Positions 1 through 8,725 of a stretch of 43,628 nt of DNA are shown here, in pieces; the stretch's first letter is position 1; every line of letters begins with the position of its first letter. The DNA lies in the NCBI GenBank assembly GCA_964577715.1, contig CAZOAA010000010.1, positions 1-43,628 on the forward strand, read 5' to 3'. The stretch comes from SUP05 sp964577715 (GTDB taxonomy: Bacteria > Pseudomonadota > Gammaproteobacteria > PS1 > Pseudothioglobaceae). Both the position numbers and the translations under genes were made by a program. The notes under the pieces are model-generated. The model saw only the letters and a list, made by a program, of their open reading frames with translations, was not told where the DNA came from and searched no databases.

Positions 1-525
1 GTTGATAACATTACATCTCGTTGCCCAACAAGTGCAATGACACTTAATGATGATAACTCATTAACGATTGATAATAAGAATTGTGTGAAGTGTATGCATT
101 GTTTAAATGCAACCTCGCCATTAACACATAACTATATTGCAAAAGGCGACGTAGAGCCGATTCTAGCAACAGGTGATGATAAAGGCGTAACAATCTCAAT
201 TGGTGGTAAGCGTACACTTAAGATTGGTGATACATTTGGTACAGTAGTTGTTCCATTTATGAAGCTTGAAAATGAAGACGACAGAGAAGAGCTTGAAGAT
301 TTAGCTGGTGAAGTAATTGACTTTTTTGCTGAAAATGCATTAGAGCATGAGCGTACTGGTGAGATGATTGAGCGTATTGGTCTTGTGAACTTCCTTGAAG
401 GTATTGGTCTTGAAGTTGATCCTAATATGGTTGAATCGACTCGTACTATCTCTTATGTTCGTATGGACAAGTGGGATGAAGAAGCGACTAAATGGTTTGA
501 AAACAAAGCCGAAGCAAGCGCATAA
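1..525 (+). CDS. dsrA: Reverse dissimilatory sulfite reductase alpha subunit (C-terminal part)
   Basis: The frame is open from the first base, so the 5' part lies outside the window; about 174 C-terminal residues are present of a family length near 415. DsrA pairs with DsrB in a cytoplasmic siroheme/4Fe-4S enzyme that, in sulfur oxidisers, forms sulfite from DsrC-bound sulfur. Visible motifs are RCPTSAM and CVKCMHC, the cysteines of the inserted ferredoxin-like domain, followed by the acidic C-terminal region usual for DsrA. dsrB begins 34 bp downstream behind a TAGGAG ribosome site, and the whole dsr cluster follows, which settles the identity. The oxidative direction is inferred from neighbours dsrEFH and dsrL, which are typical of sulfur oxidisers. 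Confidence 0.96.
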   Translation, partial: VDNITSRCPTSAMTLNDDNSLTIDNKNCVKCMHCLNATSPLTHNYIAKGDVEPILATGDDKGVTISIGGKRTLKIGDTFGTVVVPFMKLENEDDREELEDLAGEVIDFFAENALEHERTGEMIERIGLVNFLEGIGLEVDPNMVESTRTISYVRMDKWDEEATKWFENKAEASA

Positions 526-559
526 TTTAATTACAGAATAATATTTAGGAGAAAATAAT

Positions 560-1633
560 ATGGCTGAAGCACCAAGAATGCCAATCGAATCTGGAGTTCC
601 AGATCCTATTCAATACATGCACCCAACTATGCGTCGTAACTACGGCCAATGGGCATATCATGATCGTCCACGTCCAGGTGTATTGCACCACACTTCAAAA
701 AATAATGAAGAGATTTGGACAGTTCGTTGTGGTACAGCACGTCAGATGGATGTATACACTATTAAACAATTAGCTGATATCGCTGATGAATTTGCCGACG
801 GTTATGTTCGTTTTACTATGCGTTCAAATGTTGAATACATGGTAGCTGATGAAGCTAAGGTTGAGCCTTTAATCAAAGCATTAACAGATGCTGGTTTCCC
901 AGTGGGCGGTACAGGTCCATCAGTAACGATGATCTCACATACTCAAGGCTGGTTACACTGTGATATTCCAGGTACGGATGCATCGGGCGTGGTTAAGTCT
1001 CTTATGGATGAGATGCACGAAGAGTTCACTAGAGAAGAAATGCCTAACCGCGTACATATGACTACATCTTGTTGTCAAATCAACTGTGGTGGTCAAGGTG
1101 ATATCGCATTGAACATTCAGCACACTAAGCCACCTAAGATTAACCACGATTTAGTGGCTAATGTTTGTGAGCGCCCAACAGTTGTTGCGCGTTGTCCAGT
1201 AGCGGCAATTCGTCCTGCAATGGTTAATGGCAAGCCTACACTAGAAGTAGATGAGAAAAAATGTATCTGTTGTGGTGCATGTTTCCCACCTTGCCCTCCA
1301 ATGCAAATTAACGATCCTGAGCATTCTAAGATTGCTGTATGGATTGGAGGTAAAAACTCTAATGCAAGATCTAAGCCATCTTTCCATAAGTTAGTGGCTT
1401 CTAATCTTCCAAACAATCCACCAAGATGGCCAGAAGTTGGCGCTGTGGTTAAGAAAATTTTAAGTGTCTATAAAGAAGATGCGCGTGATTGGGAAAGAGT
1501 AGGTGAATGGGTTGATCGTATTGGTTGGCCGGCATTCTTTGAAAAGACAGGCTTGCCGTTTACTAAGTTCCATATCTCTGATTGGAAAGGTACACGTCAC
1601 CAGTTAAATTCATCTGCACATATTCGTTTCTAA
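560..1633 (+). CDS. dsrB: Reverse dissimilatory sulfite reductase beta subunit
   Basis: A 357-residue full-length DsrB, the partner of DsrA in the alpha2beta2 sulfite reductase. The N-terminal half contains the ferredoxin-like sulfite reductase fold. The siroheme/4Fe-4S signature is seen as TTSCCQINCGG near residues 170-180 with a further RCPV cysteine after it. The inserted ferredoxin domain is visible as CICCGACFPPCP near residue 235. The start ATG is supported by TAGGAG about 10 bases upstream. The protein acts in the cytoplasm on sulfur carried by DsrC. The gene is flanked by dsrA and dsrE in the standard order. No truncation or missing cluster ligand is evident. Confidence 0.97.
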   Translation: MAEAPRMPIESGVPDPIQYMHPTMRRNYGQWAYHDRPRPGVLHHTSKNNEEIWTVRCGTARQMDVYTIKQLADIADEFADGYVRFTMRSNVEYMVADEAKVEPLIKALTDAGFPVGGTGPSVTMISHTQGWLHCDIPGTDASGVVKSLMDEMHEEFTREEMPNRVHMTTSCCQINCGGQGDIALNIQHTKPPKINHDLVANVCERPTVVARCPVAAIRPAMVNGKPTLEVDEKKCICCGACFPPCPPMQINDPEHSKIAVWIGGKNSNARSKPSFHKLVASNLPNNPPRWPEVGAVVKKILSVYKEDARDWERVGEWVDRIGWPAFFEKTGLPFTKFHISDWKGTRHQLNSSAHIRF

Positions 1634-1645
1634 AAGTAATAGTAT

Positions 1646-2047
1646 ATGAAAATTTCAATTCAAGTAAACGAAGGTCCGTATCAGCATCAAGCGTCTGATA
1701 CGGCGTACCAATTTGCTAAAGCGGCGATAGAAGCAGGCCATGAAATCTTTCGTGTGTTTTTCTATCATGATGGTGTTAATAATGCATCACGCTTTACTGT
1801 TCCACCACAAGATGATCGTAATGTTGTTAACAACTGGGCAGAGCTTGGTATCAAAGATGCTGAAGGAAACCCTGAGTTAGTGGTATGTGTAGCAGCAGCG
1901 CTTCGTCGCGGTATGTTAGATGAATCTGAAGCGAGCAAAAACGGTGTTGAAGGTAATAACATTCACCCAGCGTTCCGCATTTCAGGTTTAGGTCAATTGA
2001 TTGAAGCTGGCATCCAGTCGGATCGTTTAGTGGTATTTGGAGACTAA
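1646..2047 (+). CDS. dsrE: Sulfur carrier protein DsrE
   Basis: A 133-residue DsrE/DsrF-like fold protein, subunit of the cytoplasmic DsrE2F2H2 hexamer that accepts persulfide sulfur and passes it to DsrC. The family's active cysteine is visible as Cys81 in LVVCVAAALRRG. The N-terminus has the usual VNEGPY strand. The start lies 12 bp after the dsrB stop, with only weak Shine-Dalgarno pairing, which suggests translation coupled to dsrB. The presence of dsrEFH separates sulfur-oxidising dsr loci from most sulfate-reducing ones (established for the pathway), so it supports the oxidative direction here. Confidence 0.95.
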   Translation: MKISIQVNEGPYQHQASDTAYQFAKAAIEAGHEIFRVFFYHDGVNNASRFTVPPQDDRNVVNNWAELGIKDAEGNPELVVCVAAALRRGMLDESEASKNGVEGNNIHPAFRISGLGQLIEAGIQSDRLVVFGD

Positions 2048-2048
2048 G

Positions 2049-2453
2049 ATGGCAACTAAGAAATTTATGTATTTAAATCGTAAGGCTTCTTACGGTACTG
2101 TGTACGCATTAGAGTCATTAGAAGTGGTTTTAATTGCCGCTGCTTTTGAACAAGATGTGTCTTTAGCCTTTATTGACGATGGTGTTTTTCAGATCGTTCA
2201 AGGTCAAAACACAGATGGCGTCGGCATGAAAGATTTTTCTAAAACGTTCCATGCTTTGGGTGACTATGACATTAACAAATTATATGTTTCAGCTGAATCT
2301 CTAGAAGAGAGAGGTTTGACAGCAGATGATTTAATGCCTTTAGTGTATGAAGACGAAGATGACGATTGGGAAGAAAAACCAAGTATTAAGATTGTTCCAA
2401 ATGCTGAGCTTTCTAAAATCATGTCTGATCAAGACGTGTGTCTAAGTTTTTAA
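2049..2453 (+). CDS. dsrF: Sulfur relay protein DsrF
   Basis: A 134-residue DsrE/F-like protein and second subunit of the DsrEFH sulfurtransferase complex. The ATG at 2049 is chosen, one base after the dsrE stop, because TTTGGAGA lies just upstream as a ribosome site. A start 12 bases earlier would overlap dsrE and add only four residues. The N-terminus (KKFMYLNRKASYG) and the acidic segment near residues 105-112 fit DsrF/TusC. DsrF itself has no known catalytic cysteine in the complex and is thought to be structural. It is transcribed between dsrE and dsrH with almost no spacing, as expected for an equimolar hexamer. Confidence 0.93.
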   Translation: MATKKFMYLNRKASYGTVYALESLEVVLIAAAFEQDVSLAFIDDGVFQIVQGQNTDGVGMKDFSKTFHALGDYDINKLYVSAESLEERGLTADDLMPLVYEDEDDDWEEKPSIKIVPNAELSKIMSDQDVCLSF

Positions 2454-2465
2454 GGGAGGTTGAGT

Positions 2466-2762
2466 ATGTTACATACAGTAAACAAATCATCTTTCGAGCG
2501 TAATTCATTACAGTCTTGTTTAAATGCAATTGATGACACAAGTGTTATTTTATTGATTGAAGACGGTGTAATTAGTGCTACGAATAATGCAAATTCATCA
2601 ATGCTTGCTGATCTTGCTGCACAAGGTAGAGTGTATGCATTACAAGGCGATGTTGATGCAAGAGGAATTTCATCAAAAGTTGCAGATAATATCCAATTAG
2701 TGGATTACGCAGGTTTTGTTGATTTAGTTGTTGAACATGGAACTGCGGTTTCTTGGGTTTAA
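2466..2762 (+). CDS. dsrH: Sulfur relay protein DsrH
   Basis: A 98-residue DsrH/TusB family protein, third subunit of DsrEFH. The ATG at 2466 is preferred over a TTG at 2460 because GGGAGG at 2454-2459 sits six bases upstream of it. The conserved cysteine of DsrH appears as Cys18 in LQSCLNA. The C-terminus ends in SWV, resembling the TusB tail. The gene is 12 bp downstream of dsrF and 27 bp upstream of dsrC, the protein to which DsrEFH hands sulfur in Allochromatium-type systems. Length and cysteine position match the family, so no defect is evident. Confidence 0.93.
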   Translation: MLHTVNKSSFERNSLQSCLNAIDDTSVILLIEDGVISATNNANSSMLADLAAQGRVYALQGDVDARGISSKVADNIQLVDYAGFVDLVVEHGTAVSWV

Positions 2763-2789
2763 CGTAATTTTTTAAATAGGAGTAAAACT

Positions 2790-3134
2790 ATGGCTGATAT
2801 TTTAGGCGCACCAGTAGATGAAGAAGGTTTTTTAGAAAACTTAAACGACTGGACAAAAGAGATTGGTATTGAAATGGCAAAAGCTGATGATATTGATTTA
2901 GAGAACTCAGATGCTGATTTGTATGAAGAGCGTTGGGAAGTTCTTAACCTTTTGCGTGACTACTATGAAGAGTATCAAATCGCACCAGCGGTACGTGTAC
3001 TAACAAAAGCAGTTGGCAAGAAATTGGGTAAAGATAAAGGTAATTCTAAGTACCTTTACGAGTTATTCCCTTACGGTCCTGGTAAGCAAGGTTGTCGTTA
3101 CGCCGGTCTTCCAAAACCAACTGGTTGTATCTAA
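2790..3134 (+). CDS. dsrC: DsrC sulfur-carrier/substrate protein
   Basis: A 114-residue DsrC, the small soluble protein whose two C-terminal cysteines carry sulfur as the trisulfide substrate/product of DsrAB. Both cysteines are present, Cys102 and Cys113 spaced by ten residues, within the tail CRYAGLPKPTGCI. This makes it true DsrC rather than a TusE-like single-cysteine form. AGGAG lies ahead of the ATG. The gene ends just before a strong terminator hairpin at 3150-3179, so dsrABEFHC may give an abundant shorter transcript. DsrC is known to be highly expressed and to interact with DsrK. Confidence 0.97.
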   Translation: MADILGAPVDEEGFLENLNDWTKEIGIEMAKADDIDLENSDADLYEERWEVLNLLRDYYEEYQIAPAVRVLTKAVGKKLGKDKGNSKYLYELFPYGPGKQGCRYAGLPKPTGCI

Positions 3135-3149
3135 ATAATACAAACATTA

Positions 3150-3179
3150 AAAGTACCCACTTCGGTGGGTGCTTTTTTA
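3150..3179 (+). terminator. Intrinsic terminator between dsrC and dsrM
   Basis: A nine-pair stem AGTACCCAC / GTGGGTGCT (one G:U pair) closes a TTCG tetraloop and is followed directly by TTTTTT. It starts 16 bases after the dsrC stop and about 30 bases before dsrM. This is a textbook rho-independent terminator inside the operon, probably partial so that dsrMKLJOP is still read at a lower level. Confidence 0.9.
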
Positions 3180-3209
3180 TTTTAATAAAACATTGAGTTT
3201 GAGAGCGAT

Positions 3210-3983
3210 ATGTCTGCAATAAGCATTTTTTTTACGGCTTTATTTTATATTTCATTATTTGTATTCCTTATTGGAATGGCGCGAAAGATCTATCAATATT
3301 GGATTACGCCAGCTCCTTTAAAAATTCCTACTGCACCAACTCCATTAACACAAACAGGTGTGGTTATGCGTATGGCACGCGAAGTTGCCTTATTTGAAAG
3401 TTTGTTTAAATCTAACAAATGGACTTGGCTATTCGGCTGGTTGTTCCACATTGGATTATTATTAGTTTTAATTCGCCATGTGCGTTATTTTTGGCCAGGT
3501 GACTTACCTGAGATCTTTTTACTAATTCAGCCCTTTAAATATGCTGCATTTGCCATGGTGATAGGCCTAGCTGGTCTTATGGGTCGTCGTATTTTTGTTG
3601 AGCGTATTCGCTATATTTCCGCACCTTCAGATTATTTATTATTGATTTTGCTTTTAGTAATTGGCGTGAGTGGTGCTGTAATGACTTTTACAAGTAACCA
3701 TACGGATATTATTATGGTTAAAGAATTTGCCTCTGGGTTGATTACTTTTAGCTGGGCAGATTTACCAACAGAAACACACTTTTTAGTACATGTGCTAATG
3801 GTGTTTGTTTTGATGGCAATTTTCCCAATTTCAAAATTACTACACGTGCCTGGCGTATTCTTTAGTCCAACGCGCAACCAAGTGGATAATGCACGTAAGA
3901 AGCGTCATATCTCTCCATGGGCGTTGAAGCAAGAACAAGAGCATGTGGTTAAATTAGATGAAACATTAGGTAAGGATAAATAA
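3210..3983 (+). CDS. dsrM: Membrane heme b subunit DsrM
   Basis: A 257-residue integral membrane protein of the nitrate reductase gamma-subunit-like family. It is the quinone-interacting heme b subunit of the DsrMKJOP complex in the inner membrane. About five hydrophobic helices are visible, the first at residues 4-22, and histidines suited to heme ligation occur in GWLFHIG, IRHVRYF, HFLVHVLM and KLLHVPG. It follows the dsrC terminator and is separated from dsrK by one base, so the two are probably translated together. The start has a GAGAG ribosome site. Length agrees with DsrM of other sulfur oxidisers. Confidence 0.95.
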   Translation: MSAISIFFTALFYISLFVFLIGMARKIYQYWITPAPLKIPTAPTPLTQTGVVMRMAREVALFESLFKSNKWTWLFGWLFHIGLLLVLIRHVRYFWPGDLPEIFLLIQPFKYAAFAMVIGLAGLMGRRIFVERIRYISAPSDYLLLILLLVIGVSGAVMTFTSNHTDIIMVKEFASGLITFSWADLPTETHFLVHVLMVFVLMAIFPISKLLHVPGVFFSPTRNQVDNARKKRHISPWALKQEQEHVVKLDETLGKDK

Positions 3984-3984
3984 C

Positions 3985-5568
3985 ATGGCTGCTAAAGAAT
4001 TTGATATCCCAAAATTACCCACTTATATAGAAATTCCTGAAATTAATGAAGGGATTATGGATGGCGAAGGCCCGTTCAAATCTTCTGAAGAATTTCAAGC
4101 ACCACTTGGCTTTCCAGGTGAAAAAATTGAAAATTGGCAAGAAGTTGCTATCAACAAAATGGGCGAGCTTAAGTCTAAATATCGCTCAGTTCAAGTTTTT
4201 TTAGATGCTTGCGTGAAGTGTGGAGCCTGTACTGATAAGTGTCATTATTTTTTAGGATCGTCTGATCCGAAAAATATGCCAGTTGCACGCCAAGATTTAT
4301 TCCGTAGCGTGTATCGTCGTCATTTTACTTTTGCAGGTAAATATTTCCCTAAATTAGTTGGCGCTAAAGAATTAGACGATGAAATGTTGGATGATTGGTA
4401 TAACTATTTTCACCAGTGCTCTCAATGTCGTCGTTGTTCGGTTTTTTGTCCGTATGGTATTGATACTGCAGAGATTTCAATGGCTGCACGTGAAGTATTA
4501 GACACAGTTGGCCTAGGTCAGAAATATTGCAACCAAATTTTAGGAAAAGCCGTTACTATTGGTAATAATTTAGGTTTACCAGAGCCAGCACTTAAAGACA
4601 CTTTACTTGATCTCGAAGAGGAGATCGAAGAGGAAACAGGCGTTGCTGTTAAATATCCATTAGATGTTAAAGGTGCTGAAATTTTACTCATTACTCCATC
4701 AGCAGATTTCTTTGCTGAGCCACACATTGATGGCTTAATTGGTTATGGCAAGGTTTTCCATCAAGATGGTGTTAGTTGGACAATGAGTTCGTACGCTTCT
4801 GAAGGTGCAAACTTTGGTATGTTTATTGGATCGTATGATGTCATGCGTAAAGCGGCATTACGTATTCGTAAAGCAGCGCTAGATTTAGAAGTATCACGTG
4901 TTATGGTGGGTGAATGTGGCCATGCATGGCGTGTTGCTTATAGTTTTTGGAACACACTTTCAGGCGTGGGCGCAGGCGCTAGCGATGAATTTGGACAGAA
5001 GTTACAAGATCAGCTGGATTCTCGCTATCCACAGCCACAACACATTATTGAATACACGTATGACTTAATTCAAAAAGGTGAGTTAGAGTTTGATAAGAGT
5101 GAAAATGACGATCGCACTGTAACTTTCCATGACTCATGTAACGTTGCTAGGGCGACTAATATGGGCAATATTCCAAATGGTCAATTTATTCTTCCACGTG
5201 AAGTAATTAAAGCAGTTTGTAATAATTATGTGGATATGGAACGTGGCACGATTATGGAGTCAACGTTTTGTTGTGGCGGCGGTGGCGGCCTACTAACGGA
5301 CGACTTAATGGAGATTCGTGTTAAGGGTGCTATGCCAAGAATGCAAGCATTGAAAGAAGTTGAAAAAACTGACGGTGTTGATACATTGGCCGCTATTTGT
5401 GCAATCTGTAAGTCGCAATTTAGCAAGGTATTACCTAAATTTGATTTTGATCCATATATGATCGTTAGTGTTCATCAACTAGTGAGTGAAGCAATTATTA
5501 TGGATAAACCACAAACAGACGATTCAGAAGCGCCAGAGGCGGCATCTGAAGAAGCGACAGAACAATAG
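3985..5568 (+). CDS. dsrK: HdrD-like iron-sulfur protein DsrK
   Basis: A 527-residue cytoplasmic Fe-S protein of the DsrMKJOP complex, related to heterodisulfide reductase HdrD. Two classic 4Fe-4S motifs are visible, CVKCGACTDKC (Cys76-86) and CSQCRRCSVFC (Cys145-155). The C-terminal part holds CCG-type elements that bind the special catalytic cubane (DSCN, CCGGGGG, CAICKSQ). DsrK is the subunit expected to act on the DsrC cysteines. It lies one base after dsrM and 15 bp before dsrL. The last 20 or so residues are acidic and low-complexity, which is common at DsrK C-termini. Confidence 0.96.
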   Translation: MAAKEFDIPKLPTYIEIPEINEGIMDGEGPFKSSEEFQAPLGFPGEKIENWQEVAINKMGELKSKYRSVQVFLDACVKCGACTDKCHYFLGSSDPKNMPVARQDLFRSVYRRHFTFAGKYFPKLVGAKELDDEMLDDWYNYFHQCSQCRRCSVFCPYGIDTAEISMAAREVLDTVGLGQKYCNQILGKAVTIGNNLGLPEPALKDTLLDLEEEIEEETGVAVKYPLDVKGAEILLITPSADFFAEPHIDGLIGYGKVFHQDGVSWTMSSYASEGANFGMFIGSYDVMRKAALRIRKAALDLEVSRVMVGECGHAWRVAYSFWNTLSGVGAGASDEFGQKLQDQLDSRYPQPQHIIEYTYDLIQKGELEFDKSENDDRTVTFHDSCNVARATNMGNIPNGQFILPREVIKAVCNNYVDMERGTIMESTFCCGGGGGLLTDDLMEIRVKGAMPRMQALKEVEKTDGVDTLAAICAICKSQFSKVLPKFDFDPYMIVSVHQLVSEAIIMDKPQTDDSEAPEAASEEATEQ

Positions 5569-5583
5569 ATAAGGAGATTTAAA

Positions 5584-7551
5584 ATGCAAAAAAATGCGTA
5601 CGGACAAACTTACAAAGGCGAGAACCATACATTTAGAATGTTTAAAGATGAGGGTGATGAGCAAGGCTCAGTGCCATGGAATCAAAAAATATTTCAAAAC
5701 GATACTTCTCATAAATGTCCTACCTATGTAGCACAGACTCCACCTTGTCAAGGATCATGCCCATCAGGCCATAATATTCGTGGCTGGTTAGATATTGTTC
5801 GTGGCATGGAAAAACCTTCAGGCGATATGTCATGGCAGGAGTATGCGTTCCGTCGTTCAACTGACGCTAACCCATTCCCATCTGTTATGGGCCGTGTTTG
5901 TCCTGCACCATGTGAAGATGGTTGTAATCGTAACGAAGTTGAAGACACAGTTGGCATTAATGCAGTAGAGCAATTTATTGGTGATAATGCGAAAGAAGAG
6001 GGTTATAAATTTAACATTGACGCTAAAGACACAGGTAAAAAAGTTGCCATTATTGGCGGCGGTTGTGGCGGTTTAGCGGCTGCACTTCAATTGCGAAAGC
6101 AAGGTCATGCAGTCACTGTATTTGAAAAATACGACCAATTAGGCGGCATGATGATGTACGGTATTCCTGATTATCGTGTACCACGTGATGTGTTACAGTA
6201 CGAGATTGACCGTATTTTAGAAACAGGTGTTGAAACTAAAATGAACACTAAAGTGGGTGTTGATGTAACGGTTGAAGAGTTAGAAAAAGACTATGATGCG
6301 GTATTATTTGCAATTGGCGCAATGAGTGGCCGTTCACTGCCAATTCCAGGTGGCGAAGCGTCTAATTGTGTATCAGGTGTTGCATTCCTTGAGGCATATA
6401 ACCAAGGTCGTTTGCAGCATATTACTGGTAAAGTAATTTGTATTGGTGGTGGTGATACATCAATTGATGTTGTATCGGTTGCTCGTCGTTTAGGAAATAT
6501 TGATAATGTTGCCGATAAGGATCGCCCAGAGCACGTTATTTTTAATGATACGGCACATGATGTGGTTGATACTTCTAAGCGCTTAGGCGCAGATGTACTT
6601 TTAACAACGCGTTCAACTGTTGAAAATATGCCTGCGGCACAAGAAGAGATTGATGATGCAAACCGCGAAGGTGTTGAGATTCAAGGTCAATTGAGCCCAG
6701 TCGAAGTTATCACAGATGACAATGGCCGTGCAACAGCATTACGCTTCCAAAAAATGGAAGAAGATGGTTCTACACCGATTGAAGGTTCTGAATTTGATGT
6801 TGAGTGTGAACTTATTGTTGCAGCGATTGGTCAAGGCGTCGATGCAGAAGGTATTGATGATTCATTCTTTAATGATAAAGGTTTTATCGATGCTGACAGA
6901 AATTATCAAGTGCCTAATAAAGAAGGCTTCTTTGTTTGTGGCGATGTAATTCGTCCTCACTTATTAACCACTGCCATTGGTCAAGCCGGTATCGTTGCTG
7001 AAAGTATTGGTGATTATCTAGCGGGTGAGTCTCAACATGCTCGTCCTAAGGTTGATGTGCATTACTTTGATTTAATGGAAAAACTTGAAGAGTGGGACCT
7101 TTCTCCAAGCAGTTATACTAAAGGCGGAAACCCTGCAGAAGCAACTTCTGAAGCAGATTTCGCAGTACATAACTACGAAGATCGTTCATTTGCTTCAATC
7201 ATTCCACATACAGAATTATTCTTAGGTCACTTTGATCATGAGGATCGTAACCAACGTAATCACAAGTTAGTTGATGTTGATAACGTACTTGGTAATTTTG
7301 AAGAGCGTTTGATTGGTTACACAGAAGAAGAAGTACAAAAAGAAGCAGGTCGTTGCATGTCTTGCGGATTGTGCTTTGAGTGTGATAACTGTGTGATGTA
7401 TTGCCCTCAAGATGCGGTATTTAAGGTTAAGAAGGATAAAGCAACACTAGGTCGATATGTTGACACTGACTACAACAAGTGTATTGGTTGTCATATCTGT
7501 GCTGATGTGTGTCCAACTGGTTATATTCAAATGGGTCTAGGTAGCGATTAA
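5584..7551 (+). CDS. dsrL: NAD(P)H:acceptor oxidoreductase DsrL
   Basis: A 655-residue iron-sulfur flavoprotein related to the small subunit of glutamate synthase. In order it shows an N-terminal cysteine cluster domain (CPTYVAQTPPCQGSCPSG), an FAD-binding GGGCGGLAAAL near residue 155 with LGGMMMYGIP, a second nucleotide-binding fold at CIGGGDTSIDV, and a C-terminal two-cluster ferredoxin domain (CMSCGLCFECDNC and CIGCHICADVC). DsrL copurifies with rDsrAB in Allochromatium and is thought to take electrons from sulfur oxidation to NAD(P)+. It sits between dsrK and dsrJ behind AAGGAGA. The C-terminal ferredoxin supports the oxidative form of the protein. Confidence 0.95.
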   Translation: MQKNAYGQTYKGENHTFRMFKDEGDEQGSVPWNQKIFQNDTSHKCPTYVAQTPPCQGSCPSGHNIRGWLDIVRGMEKPSGDMSWQEYAFRRSTDANPFPSVMGRVCPAPCEDGCNRNEVEDTVGINAVEQFIGDNAKEEGYKFNIDAKDTGKKVAIIGGGCGGLAAALQLRKQGHAVTVFEKYDQLGGMMMYGIPDYRVPRDVLQYEIDRILETGVETKMNTKVGVDVTVEELEKDYDAVLFAIGAMSGRSLPIPGGEASNCVSGVAFLEAYNQGRLQHITGKVICIGGGDTSIDVVSVARRLGNIDNVADKDRPEHVIFNDTAHDVVDTSKRLGADVLLTTRSTVENMPAAQEEIDDANREGVEIQGQLSPVEVITDDNGRATALRFQKMEEDGSTPIEGSEFDVECELIVAAIGQGVDAEGIDDSFFNDKGFIDADRNYQVPNKEGFFVCGDVIRPHLLTTAIGQAGIVAESIGDYLAGESQHARPKVDVHYFDLMEKLEEWDLSPSSYTKGGNPAEATSEADFAVHNYEDRSFASIIPHTELFLGHFDHEDRNQRNHKLVDVDNVLGNFEERLIGYTEEEVQKEAGRCMSCGLCFECDNCVMYCPQDAVFKVKKDKATLGRYVDTDYNKCIGCHICADVCPTGYIQMGLGSD

Positions 7552-7577
7552 TCCAATTTAATTACAAGAGAGAGAAT

Positions 7578-7967
7578 ATGTATCGTTTATTGGTAATTTT
7601 TTTAAGTCTTTTTATTAGCAGCACTATTGTACATGCTGATGCTAGTCTTGGTGATGAGGCAAGAGCAATCAAAGCACAAGGCAAAGTATTTCATGCTGAT
7701 GGTATTTCAGTGATACGAAAAATGCATCCTGAGTTTTTAAATCACAAACGTGATAAAACACTTAGGCAAGGTGTACGTACCGATGAAAATTCTTTAAAAG
7801 GGTGTGTTAATTGTCATGCCAATAAGGATAAAAAAACCAATACATATCATCCAGTTAACGAACAAGATCAATTTTGTTCATCTTGCCATCAAAAGGTAAG
7901 CGTGAGTGTTGATTGCTTTAGTTGTCATCGAACAACACCAGGCGCAAGTTACAAAGGGGTTAAATAA
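7578..7967 (+). CDS. dsrJ: Periplasmic triheme cytochrome c DsrJ
   Basis: A 129-residue exported cytochrome with an N-terminal hydrophobic signal (residues 1-20, ending VHA). It has exactly three CxxCH heme c sites at Cys76-His80, Cys100-His104 and Cys113-His117. It is the periplasmic subunit of DsrMKJOP. In Allochromatium DsrJ one heme has an unusual cysteine axial ligand. Here every cysteine belongs to a CxxCH motif, so that ligand is absent. The segment with VFHADGI and RKMHPEF (residues 37-53) appears to cover the corresponding region. The stop overlaps the dsrO start as TAATG. Confidence 0.95.
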   Translation: MYRLLVIFLSLFISSTIVHADASLGDEARAIKAQGKVFHADGISVIRKMHPEFLNHKRDKTLRQGVRTDENSLKGCVNCHANKDKKTNTYHPVNEQDQFCSSCHQKVSVSVDCFSCHRTTPGASYKGVK

Positions 7968-8701
7968 TGAGTAAAACATTGAATCGTCGTGACTTTATTA
8001 AAACCACATCTGCAACTACTGCGGGCGTTGCCACGATTGCTAGCGGTATTACACTAACAACATTTGCTGTTAATGCAAATGAAAATCCGGTTACCAATGA
8101 AAAGCGTTGGGGGCTATTGATTGACACTAATAAACTAACTGAAGCCAATATTGATGGCATGGTTAGCGCTTGTCAAAAAGAGCAAGGCTGGGGCAATGAA
8201 GCAAACTCTAAGGCAGATCAAAAAGCTAGCTGGATTAAAAAATTAAAAGTAAAAGACAAAGCCACTGGTAAAGTGACCGATTTACCACTCATGTGTCAGC
8301 ATTGTGAGCAACCACCTTGTGTAGATGTTTGCCCAACTAACGCTTCAATGAAGCGTGAAGACGGTATTGTTTTGGTTGATAGACATCTTTGCATTGGTTG
8401 TCGTTATTGCATGATGGCCTGCCCATATGATGCGCGTTCATTTGTACACGAAGATTTAAATAATCAAAAAGAACATATGCCACGCGGCAAAGGTACGGTT
8501 GAGGCTTGTACAATGTGTGTACATAAAGTTGATAAAGGTGAATTACCAGCCTGTGTTGCCAGTGTAAATAGTGACGCAGTTATTTTTGGCGATTTATATG
8601 ATGCTAATAGTAAGATTAACCAAACTCTTAAAAGAGTTCAAAGTACACAAATTAGGGCAGATTTAAATCTGAATACTGGTGTGCGCTATAGTGGAATTTA
8701 A
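7967..8701 (+). CDS. dsrO: Periplasmic ferredoxin-like protein DsrO
   Basis: A 244-residue iron-sulfur protein with a twin-arginine signal (NRRDFIKTTSA, then a hydrophobic stretch to about residue 38), so it is exported folded. The mature part carries multiple 4Fe-4S motifs of the DMSO-reductase B-subunit type: CQHCEQPPCVDVC, CIGCRYCMMAC and CTMCVHK with a later cysteine. DsrO links periplasmic DsrJ to membrane DsrP in DsrMKJOP. Its start overlaps the dsrJ stop by one base, and dsrP follows after 24 bp, the usual order. Confidence 0.95.
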   Translation: MSKTLNRRDFIKTTSATTAGVATIASGITLTTFAVNANENPVTNEKRWGLLIDTNKLTEANIDGMVSACQKEQGWGNEANSKADQKASWIKKLKVKDKATGKVTDLPLMCQHCEQPPCVDVCPTNASMKREDGIVLVDRHLCIGCRYCMMACPYDARSFVHEDLNNQKEHMPRGKGTVEACTMCVHKVDKGELPACVASVNSDAVIFGDLYDANSKINQTLKRVQSTQIRADLNLNTGVRYSGI

Positions 8702-8725
8702 TAGTTACACCAATTTAGGAATGTT

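Noticed and set aside
6716..6949. A 77-residue open frame inside dsrL
   Set aside because: It is in another frame of a highly conserved gene and has no motif or ribosome site.
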